NCBI GenBank assembly: GCA_012838795.1
Contig: DUOO01000026.1
Span: 43,528 to 107,527, forward strand
Length of the DNA stretch: 64,000 nucleotides
Source of the DNA: Clostridiaceae bacterium
Lineage (GTDB): Bacteria; Bacillota; Clostridia; Saccharofermentanales; DTU023
Direction: 5' to 3'
A model generated the notes under the pieces. The model saw only the letters and a program-made list of their open reading frames with translations, did not search any database and was not told where the DNA came from. A program made the position numbers and the translations under genes. Below are positions 17,920-26,834 of this stretch, in pieces. Within the stretch, counting starts at the first letter, position 1. Every line of letters begins with the position of its first letter.

Positions 17920-19014
17920 TTAGTAGATCTCCTCTGCATCATCCTTGCGGACCAGTCTTTGGAAGAAATCTACAAAATCTATTTCGCGCAAATTTCTTCC
18001 GCTTTCACGAAAATCTATATGCATGAGCTTGGAACCAAGATCTATAATTAAGCTTGTATAGCTCATGTCAATATCAAACATCAAACCTAAAGCCTCCAAA
18101 GGCACCAATCCGTACGGAATATCTTCCAAAATATAGCGATGATTTATCGTTGAAGGAGCTAATATTTCCGAATAAGCATTCGTATTTTGAATTTTTTCAT
18201 ACAGATTACTGCCTTGAGACTGATAACTGCGAGTAAGCCAATCACTAGTACTTTCAATTTCACAATCCAAAGCCAGTGCAACTTGCATTCTCTCCCGATC
18301 CATAGCTTCAAGGTATTCAGCAATACGTGGTGTAACACCTTGGTGATAATAAAGATAATCTGTATATTGATCTTCGGTTCTGCCGGTATTTAACAATAAG
18401 GGCGCACAATGCAAAATCATACCTACATTACCGATCGAAGTTTGAATCATTGAATCCGCCGGACGATAATTTTGTTTAAGATCCGGAGACAGCCTGTTAT
18501 ATATTTCTTCATTACTGACAATACCTAATCCTGATAAATATACTGCATTTTTAATAGCATATAAATAAACAAGATCTACCGAGAGTTTGCGGCAAGTATG
18601 GATTACAGTTTGAGCTTCCGCGATTAACGGTCGATTCGGATTATTTCCTTTATTATAGAAATGTCTGAATTCAATTGCACCACAAGTACGTCCCGGACTG
18701 AGAATAATCAATGGTTCACACTGTAAACATTCACTGAATTGAATCGCTAACTCACTATGAGAATAAGCAGGCGAAGTGATAATCACGATTTCCGGTTCAG
18801 CCAAGGCTAAATTCAAATCCGGAGTTGCATCTTTCAGAACCGCTTCTCCCTCAATTACACCTTTCATATTTACAATTTTAGTATGCATGAGCTTTTTAAT
18901 ATTTTCTTCCGTTCGATTCCAAAGAATTACCTCATGCCCGGCAATTGCTAATTGCCCTGCCATTGACAAGCCCGAGTTTCCTGCACCGATTACTGAAATT
19001 TTCATATAAATCAC
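17920..19014 (-). CDS. Opine dehydrogenase-like NAD(P)-dependent protein
   Basis: 364 residues. The Rossmann fold starts with KISVIGAGNSGLSMAG (GxGxxG at about 10-15). The C-terminal domain matches the octopine/nopaline dehydrogenase type, with a conserved His in NHRYILEDIPYGLVP. Such enzymes reductively join or oxidatively split N-(carboxyalkyl) amino acids. It is first in a probable operon with the B12-binding gene. The upstream 340 bases are AT-rich with only a weak promoter-like element. An intact frame and normal length support activity. The substrate is unknown. Confidence 0.8.
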   Translation of the reverse strand: MIYMKISVIGAGNSGLSMAGQLAIAGHEVILWNRTEENIKKLMHTKIVNMKGVIEGEAVLKDATPDLNLALAEPEIVIITSPAYSHSELAIQFSECLQCEPLIILSPGRTCGAIEFRHFYNKGNNPNRPLIAEAQTVIHTCRKLSVDLVYLYAIKNAVYLSGLGIVSNEEIYNRLSPDLKQNYRPADSMIQTSIGNVGMILHCAPLLLNTGRTEDQYTDYLYYHQGVTPRIAEYLEAMDRERMQVALALDCEIESTSDWLTRSYQSQGSNLYEKIQNTNAYSEILAPSTINHRYILEDIPYGLVPLEALGLMFDIDMSYTSLIIDLGSKLMHIDFRESGRNLREIDFVDFFQRLVRKDDAEEIY

Positions 19015-19299
19015 CTATATTCTTCTTAAAATATTTAATTTCCCCAAATTATCTCTAATAATTTTTTATAAAATAATTTAAATCAATCTCTGCTATTTCT
19101 CTTATAAGAACTGAAATTTTAAAGTCCTAAACGATCACCCTAAAATTAATTGTTGTATCATAAAACTTATATTATTAAAATAACAATTCTTAAATAGATT
19201 AAATCTGAGTTGATATTAAACTACTGACATTAGATTCTTGATAAAAAACGAAGATATTATTAAATATATTATAACAAAAATGCCATATTTCACCAAATA
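19015..19299. other. AT-rich intergenic region
   Basis: Upstream region of the opine-dehydrogenase-like gene. No gene or riboswitch fold was found. A weak minus-strand promoter-like pair (TTGTTA, then TTATGA after 17 bases) lies near 19160-19190. Confidence 0.4.
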
Positions 19300-19332
19300 A
19301 ATAAGGCTAATCTTAATCAGATCAGCCTTATT
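19300..19332 (-). terminator. Terminator of the tRNA-Leu/tRNA-fMet unit
   Basis: Inverted repeat AATAAGGCT/AGCCTTATT with T-rich sequence after it on the minus strand, about 30 bases past tRNA-fMet. Confidence 0.7.
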
Positions 19333-19360
19333 TGTAACTCGAATTATTTTGAGTTCTAAG

Positions 19361-19436
19361 TGGTTGCGGAGGCAGGATTCGAACCTGCGACCTCCGGGTT
19401 ATGAGCCCGACAAGCTACCAGCTGCTCCACTCCGCG
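19361..19436 (-). tRNA. Initiator tRNA-fMet(CAT)
   Basis: 76 bases with encoded CCA. The anticodon loop is CTCATAA, and the anticodon stem has the GGG/CCC pairs of initiators. The first base C faces A72, the C1-A72 mismatch diagnostic of tRNA-fMet. Confidence 0.95.
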
Positions 19437-19476
19437 GTATTTATGTATTTGTTTGATTGATGAGAACAAACTCTAG

Positions 19477-19564
19477 TGGTGCTCGTGGCCGGACTCGAAC
19501 CGGCACGAATGTTTAGTTCGACGGATTTTAAGTCCGTTGCGTCTGCCAGTTCCGCCACACGAGC
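19477..19564 (-). tRNA. tRNA-Leu(TAA)
   Basis: 88 bases with a long variable arm as expected for leucine. The acceptor stem is GCTCGTG/CACGAGC, the anticodon stem ACGGA/TCCGT holds loop CTTAAAA (anticodon TAA), and the CCA is encoded. Confidence 0.95.
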
Positions 19565-19651
19565 GTTTGGCTTGCCCTCTTTAGTGCTTAACCATACTAT
19601 CACCCGATTTTATATTTGTCAAACTAATTCCTGTTACAGGCTGCATAAATT

Positions 19652-20632
19652 TTATTCAGCATTTTTATTTTCTTTTTTCTCTTCAATCTTGGCAGTTTTC
19701 TGCTCTGCAAAAGAATTTCTTTCCCAGAATACTCCATCTACATAACCTTGAATTTCTGTATTGGTGTCAGCTATTTCAAGTCTTTGTTCCGCCCATAAAC
19801 AATATTGTTTGTCTATTTCTATGCCTACATAGTGACGTTTCAATTTTTTCGCGACGACACTTGTAGTTCCGGAGCCTAAAAAAGGATCAAGAATAATATC
19901 ATTTTCATTTGAGCTGGCCAAAATCATTTTCGCGATTAATTTTTCAGATTTTTGAGTCGGATGAGCGGTGTTTTCCGGCATTGACCAAAAGGGAATCGTA
20001 ATATCATCCCAAAAATTCGAGGGATGTGTATCTCTGAAATTGCCATTTTCAGTTTCTTGCCAATCTTTGGGTTTACCATCGATGCGATATGGTGCGATAA
20101 CTCTTTTACGTGTTTTTACTGCATTCAGATTGAAAGTATATTGATCGCCTTTTGTTGCAAACCATATGTCTTCCATGCCATTTTTCCAATTTGCTTTTGC
20201 ACCTCTGCCCTTTTCTCGTTGCCAAGTAATTCGATTCCGGATTTTAAAATAATCATCTAAAACATTTCCGATTATAATACCGGATTCCCAATCACAACAA
20301 ACATAAATGGAGCCGTTTGTTTTTAAAAGGGGAGCAAGCAAAGTGAGCCATTTGTGTGAGTAATTTTCATATTCTGCTTTCGACTTTTTGGAAAATGTTT
20401 TTTTATTGAACATTTTGGTCAAGTTATATGGTGGATCTGCAATGATTAAATCAAAACTTTCTTTTGGCAAATGATTCAAAACTTCAAATGAGTCGCCTAA
20501 AATGGTTTTATCTATAATGTCAGTGATATCATCAACTTTTTTATCAACGTTGATACAACGTTCTAAAAAGCGGGATCCTTCGGTAAGTGTGGTATCTATT
20601 GTTTTGTTTCTGTTCGACTTAACTTTTGCCAT
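19652..20632 (-). CDS. Orphan N6-adenine-type DNA methyltransferase (beta class)
   Basis: 326 residues. The catalytic motif ADPPYN is at 65-70 and the AdoMet motif LDPFLGSGTT near 250. This order (catalytic region first) is the beta class, and DPPY implies adenine methylation or possibly N4-cytosine. The conserved HPTQK precedes motif I. No restriction gene adjoins it, so it may be a solitary epigenetic or defence-related methylase. A 20-codon leader frame with a strong ribosome site overlaps its start by 14 bases. The target sequence cannot be read from the protein. Confidence 0.88.
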   Translation of the reverse strand: MAKVKSNRNKTIDTTLTEGSRFLERCINVDKKVDDITDIIDKTILGDSFEVLNHLPKESFDLIIADPPYNLTKMFNKKTFSKKSKAEYENYSHKWLTLLAPLLKTNGSIYVCCDWESGIIIGNVLDDYFKIRNRITWQREKGRGAKANWKNGMEDIWFATKGDQYTFNLNAVKTRKRVIAPYRIDGKPKDWQETENGNFRDTHPSNFWDDITIPFWSMPENTAHPTQKSEKLIAKMILASSNENDIILDPFLGSGTTSVVAKKLKRHYVGIEIDKQYCLWAEQRLEIADTNTEIQGYVDGVFWERNSFAEQKTAKIEEKKENKNAE

Positions 20633-20681
20633 AATTTACTCTCTTCATATTGCCTTGAAATTGACTTGAAAGCATTAACAT
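20619..20681 (-). CDS. Short leader ORF overlapping the DNA methyltransferase start
   Basis: A 20-residue frame starts at 20681 behind AAAGGAGCGGAG, a far better ribosome site than that of the methylase. It stops at TAA 20619-20621 after passing the methylase ATG (20630-20632). The peptide starts MLMLSSQF. Translational coupling or attenuation of methylase synthesis is plausible. The peptide itself resembles nothing I know. Confidence 0.45.
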   Translation of the reverse strand: MLMLSSQFQGNMKRVNYGKS

Positions 20682-21019
20682 CTCCGCTCCTTTCAAATCC
20701 GAATAAGGGGTCTCCCGCTATAATATAATTCTGTCATTACTTAAAGCTTATAATTAAATTGACTATTCAATACTGATTTTGATCATAAATGATTTCACAC
20801 ATAAAATCTATTATATCCCTGAGTTTCAGCAGAATAATTGGAAGCAAATGTGCCGTTTTCACCACATAAACAGTCCGGAACTTTTTCCGTGATTTTCGCC
20901 AGTAATTAATTCTTATAATTTGTCATAGCGTTTCTTATATATCCGGGAAATACATAAGTATCACCCAACATTAATATCATGGCAAAAACGATAAACGTTA
21001 AAAAAAATATACGATCTGC
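20682..21019. other. Intergenic region upstream of the methyltransferase
   Basis: No supported gene. A minus-strand TATATTATAG element near 20715-20735 could be the -10 region for the leader ORF and methylase. The rest is AT-rich without clear structure. Confidence 0.35.
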
Positions 21020-21172
21020 CAAAAATTTCGATCTTGGGGATTTTGCCGGGAGAGCGATCCGCAGAGACAGCTTTTTTGACATAAACTCATTTGAAAACCG
21101 GTCTGCGGTGTCAAAAATTTCGATCTTGGGGATTTTGTCGGGAGAGCGATCCGCAGAAACGGTTTTTTTGAC
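21020..21172 (+). repeat. Two copies of a 61-bp direct repeat
   Basis: Copies at 21020-21080 and 21112-21172 differ at about four positions. Both begin CAAAAATTTCGATCTTGGGG, contain GGGAGAGCGATCCGCAGA and end with a T run and GAC. A 31-base spacer lies between them. The plus frame across both is open for 65 codons but looks incidental. Confidence 0.8.
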
Positions 21173-21180
21173 TTAAGAAA

Positions 21181-21220
21181 AAACTGCCTCAAGTTTTATA
21201 AGTTTGAGACAGCCTCTTTC
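21181..21220. terminator. Hairpin of the GAGGCTGTCTCA type
   Basis: CTGCCTCAAG pairs imperfectly with GTTTGAGACAG and is flanked by A and T runs. Related hairpins lie near 29787-29817 and 41858-41895. Confidence 0.5.
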
Positions 21221-21466
21221 TTTTTAATATTTGCTTATAACATTTACTGTGAATCTTAATTGGTGTATATCTTTGCCAAAGTCAAACTTTAACGATTTTG
21301 ATTTCTATTCTGTCTATTTCGGCCTTCACGGCAAGTCAGATTGTCAATTCCTTCTTCAATAGTTTTTTCATGTGTTTCATAATGTCTTGTTGAACTTATT
21401 AACAAATTACCTAAAACTTTTTCCAATCTGTTATCATCAACATGATCTTTCATACAGCATTAATTT

Positions 21467-22309
21467 TCAAATTATGTTTACACTATGTTTTCTGAGTTCA
21501 GCAATTTCGTCGCCATAGCCTTTTTCCGTTTTTTGCGGTGTTTCAAGTACAAAAGGTAAATTAAGAAGTTTCGGATGCGTTAACACGCTTATGATCGAAT
21601 CCCAGCCGATTTTCCCTTCACCAATTAATTCATGTCGATCTTTGCGGGCACCCAGCGGATTTTTACTATCGTTTAAATGAATAGCCTTAAGATATTGAAG
21701 TCCGACAACTTCATCAAATTCTTGTAATACGCCATCAATATCTTTCAGATCATAACCTGCTTCATGAATATGACAAGTGTCGAGACATACGCCTAAATTT
21801 TCATCTCGATCAACATTTTGGATAATAGTCGCAAGTTCTTCAAAACTTCTCCCTACTTCGGTTCCTTTGCCTGCCATTGTCTCCAAAAGAACCGTTGATT
21901 TCAGAGGGCGATCAAGCATCCTTTTTAAATATTCAGAAATTAAGGTAATCCCTTTTTCGATTCCTTGACCTACATGTGACCCGGGATGAAAATTATAATA
22001 GCTGCCGGGTAAATATTCCAAGCGATCCAAATCTTCACTCATGGCAAGATCGGCAAAGGCCAAAACCGATTCCTTGCTTCCCGCCGGATTCATTGTATAG
22101 GGAGCATGGGCAACAAGAGGACCGAATTCATGACTTTCAAGTTTTTCCCTGGCCTTTTCCATATCATCCACATTAAGTGCTCGTGCTGAACCGCCACGCG
22201 GATTCCGCAGAAAGAAAGCAAATGTATTTGCTCCCATCGCAACTGCCCGATCAACCATATCCTCATATCCCTTACCCACGGAAACATGGGCACCAATAAA
22301 TTGTTTCAT
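21467..22309 (-). CDS. nfo: Endonuclease IV (AP endonuclease)
   Basis: 280 residues, the usual Nfo length. The start MKQFIGAHVSVGKGYEDMVDRA, the FFLRNPRG segment, NFHPGSH, CLDTCHIHEAGYD and HLNDSKNPLGARKDRHE are the zinc-ligand motifs of the TIM-barrel AP-endonuclease family. It cuts DNA at abasic sites in base-excision repair. It stands apart from other repair genes. Confidence 0.95.
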   Translation of the reverse strand: MKQFIGAHVSVGKGYEDMVDRAVAMGANTFAFFLRNPRGGSARALNVDDMEKAREKLESHEFGPLVAHAPYTMNPAGSKESVLAFADLAMSEDLDRLEYLPGSYYNFHPGSHVGQGIEKGITLISEYLKRMLDRPLKSTVLLETMAGKGTEVGRSFEELATIIQNVDRDENLGVCLDTCHIHEAGYDLKDIDGVLQEFDEVVGLQYLKAIHLNDSKNPLGARKDRHELIGEGKIGWDSIISVLTHPKLLNLPFVLETPQKTEKGYGDEIAELRKHSVNII

Positions 22310-22377
22310 TTATTCTCCTATTCAATCTCCTTCAATTGAATCTTCGATTCAATCTCATATTCAATCTTCGATTAAAA

Positions 22378-22899
22378 TTATTCAGACTTATTACCAAGCA
22401 GAGTGCTTCCACAATATTCGCAGTTTTTGACACGTCCTTGTAAAACCACTGTTTTTGCTCCGCAATTCGGACATGATATTTCTACATATCGATTGCTGCT
22501 TCCCAGTGCCAAAAGTACCACTAATTCTTTTTCCCAGTCTAAATGTATATTCATTAAATATTCTTTTTTAAGAAGTCTGTCTATTTGCTTAACCGGATCA
22601 TCCATCCGAATATTTTGCTTAATTTGCGCCATTTTGATCGACTCTGAAGGTATTCCATTTAAATACGAAGCAATTACTTTAGCATTTTTAAAATCCTTTT
22701 CCTTAATTATTTCTCGAATAATAGGTCTGGCAAAACCAAGAATTAATAATAATCCTAATAAGGCAGCTCCCCAATTTTCTTCTTGCAAGAGATTAATTAT
22801 CGCCACAACAATAATTAACTCCATAAAAGCACAAAAGCCAAGGTAGACCATTCTACCTCCGGATCTTTCTTTTACTTTGCTCGTTAAAAACGGATTCAT
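22378..22899 (-). CDS. Membrane protein with C-terminal zinc ribbon
   Basis: 173 residues. Two hydrophobic helices (about 18-38 and 43-60) are followed by a charged helical region of about 65 residues and a zinc ribbon with CPNC and CEYC pairs near 143-164. The fold recalls small bacterial proteins that put a zinc ribbon on a membrane anchor. No named family. It lies upstream of nfo on the same strand, 68 bases away. Confidence 0.6.
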   Translation of the reverse strand: MNPFLTSKVKERSGGRMVYLGFCAFMELIIVVAIINLLQEENWGAALLGLLLILGFARPIIREIIKEKDFKNAKVIASYLNGIPSESIKMAQIKQNIRMDDPVKQIDRLLKKEYLMNIHLDWEKELVVLLALGSSNRYVEISCPNCGAKTVVLQGRVKNCEYCGSTLLGNKSE

Positions 22900-23072
22900 A
22901 TGCCTCTCCTTTTTTAATTGAAAATATCTGTAATACAGTAAAGGATGTCTTAAAGGTTTTTTTGAGATATCCTTAACCTGTTCAGTTATCTCTCATATTC
23001 AGTTATCTCTATACATATTGAGAGGATATCATAAAGCCCGAAAAAGAACTATATCATAGATTCAATTCAGCA

Positions 23073-23708
23073 TTAAACCATCGGAGGAATAAACAAGTTG
23101 AGAAATACCCAAACTGACAAATTAAAAGTGTCAACCAATGCATGGGCGATAACACAGTGGCGCAGGCTGCCCGATTTGAGAAAAGAAACCGACCATAGTA
23201 TCGCCATAATGATAAGAGGCATAAGCATCATGCTGCTGCGAATGGTAACGGAAAATACACCCCACATACAATAATGGCTGAGAGTAAACAGCAAAGTGGA
23301 GTATGCGATATTCGCAACCTGACCCCAAGGTAGCCGGGGCAACAGCCAGGCTCTCCAGAACATTTCTTCCATCACCGGATTAATGAGGATGAAAATTACA
23401 GATAATATCGTGAGCAGCGGTGTTATTTTAATCATTTGCAGACCCATGACAAAAGCCACCAAAGTGAACATAGCGGGAATATAAGCTATTAATCGCCACA
23501 CCAAACTACCGGTGGATTTTTTCATCACATCAAAAAAGCTTGCCTTATCCGGTTTGACTACATAGATAATCGAAAACCAATAAACTAGTGCAAGGGGAAT
23601 AAAAGACCAAGCACCAATCACGGTATTTGCTGTCTGCGCCACCAGAAAACCTAACAGGATAATCATCGGTGGTGCTGTCACCGCCGGGTTTTTTATCAAT
23701 TTCCGCAT
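23073..23708 (-). CDS. CPBP family intramembrane metalloprotease
   Basis: 211 residues with about six membrane segments. The CPBP/CAAX (Abi) motifs are present: EEMFWRAW (EExxxR type) near residue 114, LSHYCMWG with a conserved His, and IAHALVDTFN. Relatives act in bacteriocin self-immunity or membrane-protein cleavage. It is a single gene, divergent from the XRE regulator at 23957, and has a good minus-strand start. Confidence 0.85.
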   Translation of the reverse strand: MRKLIKNPAVTAPPMIILLGFLVAQTANTVIGAWSFIPLALVYWFSIIYVVKPDKASFFDVMKKSTGSLVWRLIAYIPAMFTLVAFVMGLQMIKITPLLTILSVIFILINPVMEEMFWRAWLLPRLPWGQVANIAYSTLLFTLSHYCMWGVFSVTIRSSMMLMPLIIMAILWSVSFLKSGSLRHCVIAHALVDTFNLSVWVFLNLFIPPMV

Positions 23709-23857
23709 TATTAATACTCCTCTAATTAAATAACTTTATTATATACAATGCAATTTTCAAAAAAGGATGATCCATGTAAAATGTAAAGTACGGTATAGAA
23801 ATAATTTGATGTTGCAAATTGATTCAGGCAGTACAAAATCCTAACATCAGCCTATAG

Positions 23858-23870
23858 GACATTTAATGTC
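23858..23870 (+). promoter_or_regulatory. Palindrome upstream of the XRE gene
   Basis: GACAT TTA ATGTC, a 13-base palindrome, lies 38 bases before the -35 box. A related ATGTCC half-site overlaps the -35 box. It may be an autoregulatory operator of the HTH protein. Confidence 0.4.
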
Positions 23871-23907
23871 TCAAAAACAAATATTCCTATATGGTCCTTT
23901 TATGTCC

Positions 23908-23936
23908 TGTCAGAATTCCAACAACTTTTCTAATAT
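23908..23936 (+). promoter_or_regulatory. Promoter of the XRE membrane regulator
   Basis: TGTCAG (23908-23913) and TAATAT (23931-23936) are separated by exactly 17 bases, followed by GCAAGGAGG before the ATG at 23957. Confidence 0.6.
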
Positions 23937-23956
23937 AGGATGCAAGGAGGTCATTT

Positions 23957-24457
23957 ATGGACTTAAAGAAAATCGGATTGTTTTTAAAAGAATTACGAAA
24001 TGAGAGGAGACTCTCACAGGAAAATTTTGCTGAAATTTTTCATGTAGCAAGAAGAACTGTTTCACGTTGGGAAACAGGCAGGAATTTGCCGGACATTGTT
24101 ATTCTGATAGAAATAGCCGAATTCTATGACCTCGATCTCAGAGAAATCTTAAACGGGGAAAGGAAGGATCAAAAAATGGATGCAGATATCAAAGACTCTG
24201 TCTTACAAGCCGCACAGTATAGCAACGAAGAAAGAAAGATCTTTAGTAAAACAGTAATCAGACTTTTTGTTTTCGCTCTGATTTTATCAATACTGAGGAT
24301 CGTTATTAACAGACTTGAATTGGCAGGAAAGTGGTTTGATTTCGTTGCAGGTTTCTGCGACGGTTTTGTTATTGTCACCTTGGTCGTGGGAATAATTCAC
24401 TCAACCAAGTATAGTGCAAAGCTGATTGAAGCTAAACAAAGAATCTTAAAAAAATAA
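23957..24457 (+). CDS. XRE-family HTH protein with membrane anchor
   Basis: 166 residues. The Xre/Cro helix-turn-helix fills residues 5-60 (LRNERRLSQENFAEIF, VARRTVSRWETGRNLPDI). Two hydrophobic segments follow (about 98-115 and 130-150). Membrane-tethered XRE regulators of this kind are common in Bacillota. The CPBP protease gene next door could be its partner. A strong AAGGAGG site precedes the ATG. Confidence 0.85.
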   Translation: MDLKKIGLFLKELRNERRLSQENFAEIFHVARRTVSRWETGRNLPDIVILIEIAEFYDLDLREILNGERKDQKMDADIKDSVLQAAQYSNEERKIFSKTVIRLFVFALILSILRIVINRLELAGKWFDFVAGFCDGFVIVTLVVGIIHSTKYSAKLIEAKQRILKK

Positions 24458-24478
24458 AACAGTGTGAGATAAATCCGG

Positions 24479-24515
24479 CCGCACTTTTCAAGCAAAAGGT
24501 GTGGCTGTTTGCTTT
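24479..24515 (+). terminator. Terminator after the XRE gene
   Basis: CCGCACTTTT pairs with AAAAGGTGTGG, and GCTTTTAATTT follows. Confidence 0.55.
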
Positions 24516-24593
24516 TAATTTATCTGATGTTACAAAGTTCACACCGATGTCCTAATAATACATAACCGATTTATCCATATATAATCATATTCT

Positions 24594-24837
24594 TTATTTC
24601 CGAATGACCCAGCCCCGATTTATCCAGTGTTGCAAATCAGGGCTTAACTCTTGGCCTTCAGGAGTCTTTTTAGAAAGTGAAATTTGCATCATTTTACATC
24701 CCGTACAGTATTGGGGGGGCATCTTTGGACAAATAAAATTCTGTAAGTTGCTTTGGTTTTAACTCATCAAGGAATATCTCTTTCAGATTATAGGTACAGC
24801 CCTTTTGTTCAGTACCGTTTATCACTACACATTTCAT
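24594..24837 (-). pseudogene. NADPH-dependent FMN reductase remnant
   Basis: From the ATG at 24837 the frame reads MKCVVINGTEQKGCTYNLKE, the start of flavodoxin-fold FMN reductases. After YLSKDAPP the frame slips at a run of seven C, where the family reads PYCTGC, and a stop follows. The other frame then gives KTPEGQELSPDLQHWINRGW to a TAA at 24594. The central flavin-binding part is missing. It is a deleted, frameshifted relic. Confidence 0.65.
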
Positions 24838-25167
24838 GGTTTTGCTCTCTTACTAGAATTGGGGTCTATATTATCATCATGACGAACTTCCATTCTGTTA
24901 CAACAAATTACCGTCACTTTTCTGCTGATAATCCACGTTTATATTATCACAACGGTGTTAATTATTAATTATAAAAATTATTATTTCTCTGATTCATTTA
25001 TTCAGGCTTTTCATTAAAGGAAATTTATATTATTGAACTTGATCTGCCAATTAGGCTTTACCAAAATAAAAATAATATCTTAAAACATACTTGTTATGAA
25101 GATGTACGGAACTATACTCTGATGTTATCTAAGATAGGAAAATAGTGTGCATTATTATATAGCTCAT
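24838..25167. other. Intergenic region
   Basis: AT-rich and without a supported gene. A 71-codon open frame on the plus strand has no ribosome site and no recognisable content. Confidence 0.35.
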
Positions 25168-25728
25168 TTAAATAATCAAACCACCTTTGTCTGCCACTTC
25201 TTTAAGTGCATCTGAACCGGGCGTAACCGGTGTGGTCAAATCTTTGAAAACCCGCACTTGATAACCTAAATCGAGTCCATCGAGAGCAGTCGCCCTCACA
25301 CAATGGTCTTCCGCAATGCCGAGAATATCAAGATCAGAAATTTCATTTGCTTTCAGAATTTCATCAAGAGATTTTCCGGTTTCTAAATCTACGCCTTGGA
25401 ATCCGCTGTAATCCGGACGTCCCATCCCTTTAACAATATGTATTTGAATATAATCTGTATCCAAGTTCGAATGATATTCCGCACCGGGTGTCTCTTGGAC
25501 ACAATGTGCCGGCCAAGTATCTGCATAGTCCGGAGAATCGCTGATGTGTCCGCCATTACTGTTGTCCGGCTCATGCCAATCTCGGGTGGCAAGAATCAGA
25601 TCATAATTTTCTGCATTTTCTTTTAAGAATTCTGTTGTTTTCTTTACGACTTCAGCACCGCCATTAACAGCTAGACTGCCACCTTCACAAAAATCTACTT
25701 GTTCGTCTACAATAATTAAAGCTTTCAT
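25168..25728 (-). CDS. pncA: Nicotinamidase / isochorismatase-fold hydrolase
   Basis: 186 residues. It has the catalytic Asp in ALIIVDEQVDF, metal-site DWH in ATRDWHEP, the catalytic Lys in VKGMGRPDYSGFQG and the nucleophile Cys in AEDHCVRATALDG. These match nicotinamidases, which turn nicotinamide into nicotinate for NAD salvage. The family usually reads TDYC where this reads EDHC, a small change. The next gene upstream is a broken ketopantoate-reductase relic. Confidence 0.85.
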   Translation of the reverse strand: MKALIIVDEQVDFCEGGSLAVNGGAEVVKKTTEFLKENAENYDLILATRDWHEPDNSNGGHISDSPDYADTWPAHCVQETPGAEYHSNLDTDYIQIHIVKGMGRPDYSGFQGVDLETGKSLDEILKANEISDLDILGIAEDHCVRATALDGLDLGYQVRVFKDLTTPVTPGSDALKEVADKGGLII

Positions 25729-25763
25729 ATTTTGTCCTCTTTATTATATCTATAATATTTTAA

Positions 25764-26030
25764 TTAATTTCCTTCGCAGGCACTGACAACTTGGTTGATC
25801 CCGACATTAAGCATGAACTTGTCCCACATTCGATCGCGCATACTCGTCATAATAGTATGAGGAATATTTGCCCGTGTGAGAAAATCTTCCCACAAGTAAA
25901 AGGTAAGGCGTAATCTGATCAGAATAAAGCTCGCCCACAGTAAAATCGCCCATGTTTTTCCAATAGAGTGGATTGCCATCTTTGTGAGTATAAAGTAAAT
26001 CTTAGTTAACCATCCGTAGTCAATAACTGT
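25764..26030 (-). pseudogene. 2-dehydropantoate reductase (ApbA/PanE-type) remnant
   Basis: One frame (25979 to 25764) ends LTRANIPHTIMTSMRDRMWDKFMLNVGINQVVSAC, the helical C-terminal domain of ketopantoate reductases. Upstream coding signal (NMGDFTVGELYSDQ) lies in another frame. The Rossmann domain is missing and the end is cut by an early stop. It is a frameshifted relic. Confidence 0.6.
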
Positions 26031-26037
26031 TAAATAT

Positions 26038-26834
26038 TTACCGGGCAGGTTTTGCGAAGAAATGTACTACATACATAAATCCTGTTAGGTAATCATATAT
26101 TAAGCCAAAGCTCATATGCGTTATATCAGGTTTCAACATATTTTTATTATGTTCCGGGGACGCTTTTAATAAATCAAAACCTCTGATTGCTGCATCCATA
26201 CCACCTGTCGACCGATGAGCCATAGCTATATTTTCAGCAGCAACAGCACCCTCAAATTGAAACCCGCTTTCCCCATATGCTGTCCAGCAATTTTTTCCAT
26301 CAGGCCGGGTATGACTGAATAAAATTCTTATCTCTTCTGCCCTTACGTATGTTCCGTTAAACATAGGACCATCGGTAACATGAACTAAAGGTTTTAAGCC
26401 ATTGGCAACTCTATGATCGTTTACCAGATCTGCAACCTTGTTGTTCCATGACAGATCACTTTGATATCGAATTTCCGAAGGAGTATTATAACCGCACATA
26501 TTGACGGATTGGCGGGATAAACCAACTGTATATATATCCCCTACTTCGTTAGCCGGGATGACCCAATAATAATTAATATCATTTTGGTTCAGATTGTTAT
26601 CAACAAAGGTGTTATTTCTTGTATAACCTATATTTTTATATTCACCACCTGTCATATGTCTGATAAAGTAAATATCTGCATCACCATTATCCCAAGTAAG
26701 TCTGGCTGAATTGCCATCGCCATATACCCTGATATTCTTAACAGGCTCAGGTATTGTCGCTGATGATACGAAACTCCAAATAGATTAATAGTTAAAAGTA
26801 TTAAGATTATAAAAAGAGCTTTTTTGTTTTTCAT
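26038..26834 (-). pseudogene. Secreted FN3-CAP (SCP-like) protein, split by a frameshift
   Basis: A signal peptide (KNKKALFIILILLTINLFG) is read from 26834. Near 26775 coding shifts frame and continues as a fibronectin-III-like stretch (PVKNIRVYGDGNSARLTWDN), then the CAP domain in 26655-26038 (DLVNDHRVANGLKPL, FSHTRPDGK, AAENIA, VVHFFAKPAR). The whole span is 797 bases, not a multiple of three. The mature part is otherwise intact, so this is a recent lesion or a sequencing error. CAP proteins are secreted or cell-wall proteins of broad function. Confidence 0.75.

Noticed and set aside
19015..19299. Possible cobalamin riboswitch ahead of the opine/B12 genes
   Set aside because: The conserved GCCACTG box and large folded structure were not found.
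21020..21172. CRISPR array
   Set aside because: Only two imperfect 61-base units and no constant spacers or cas genes.
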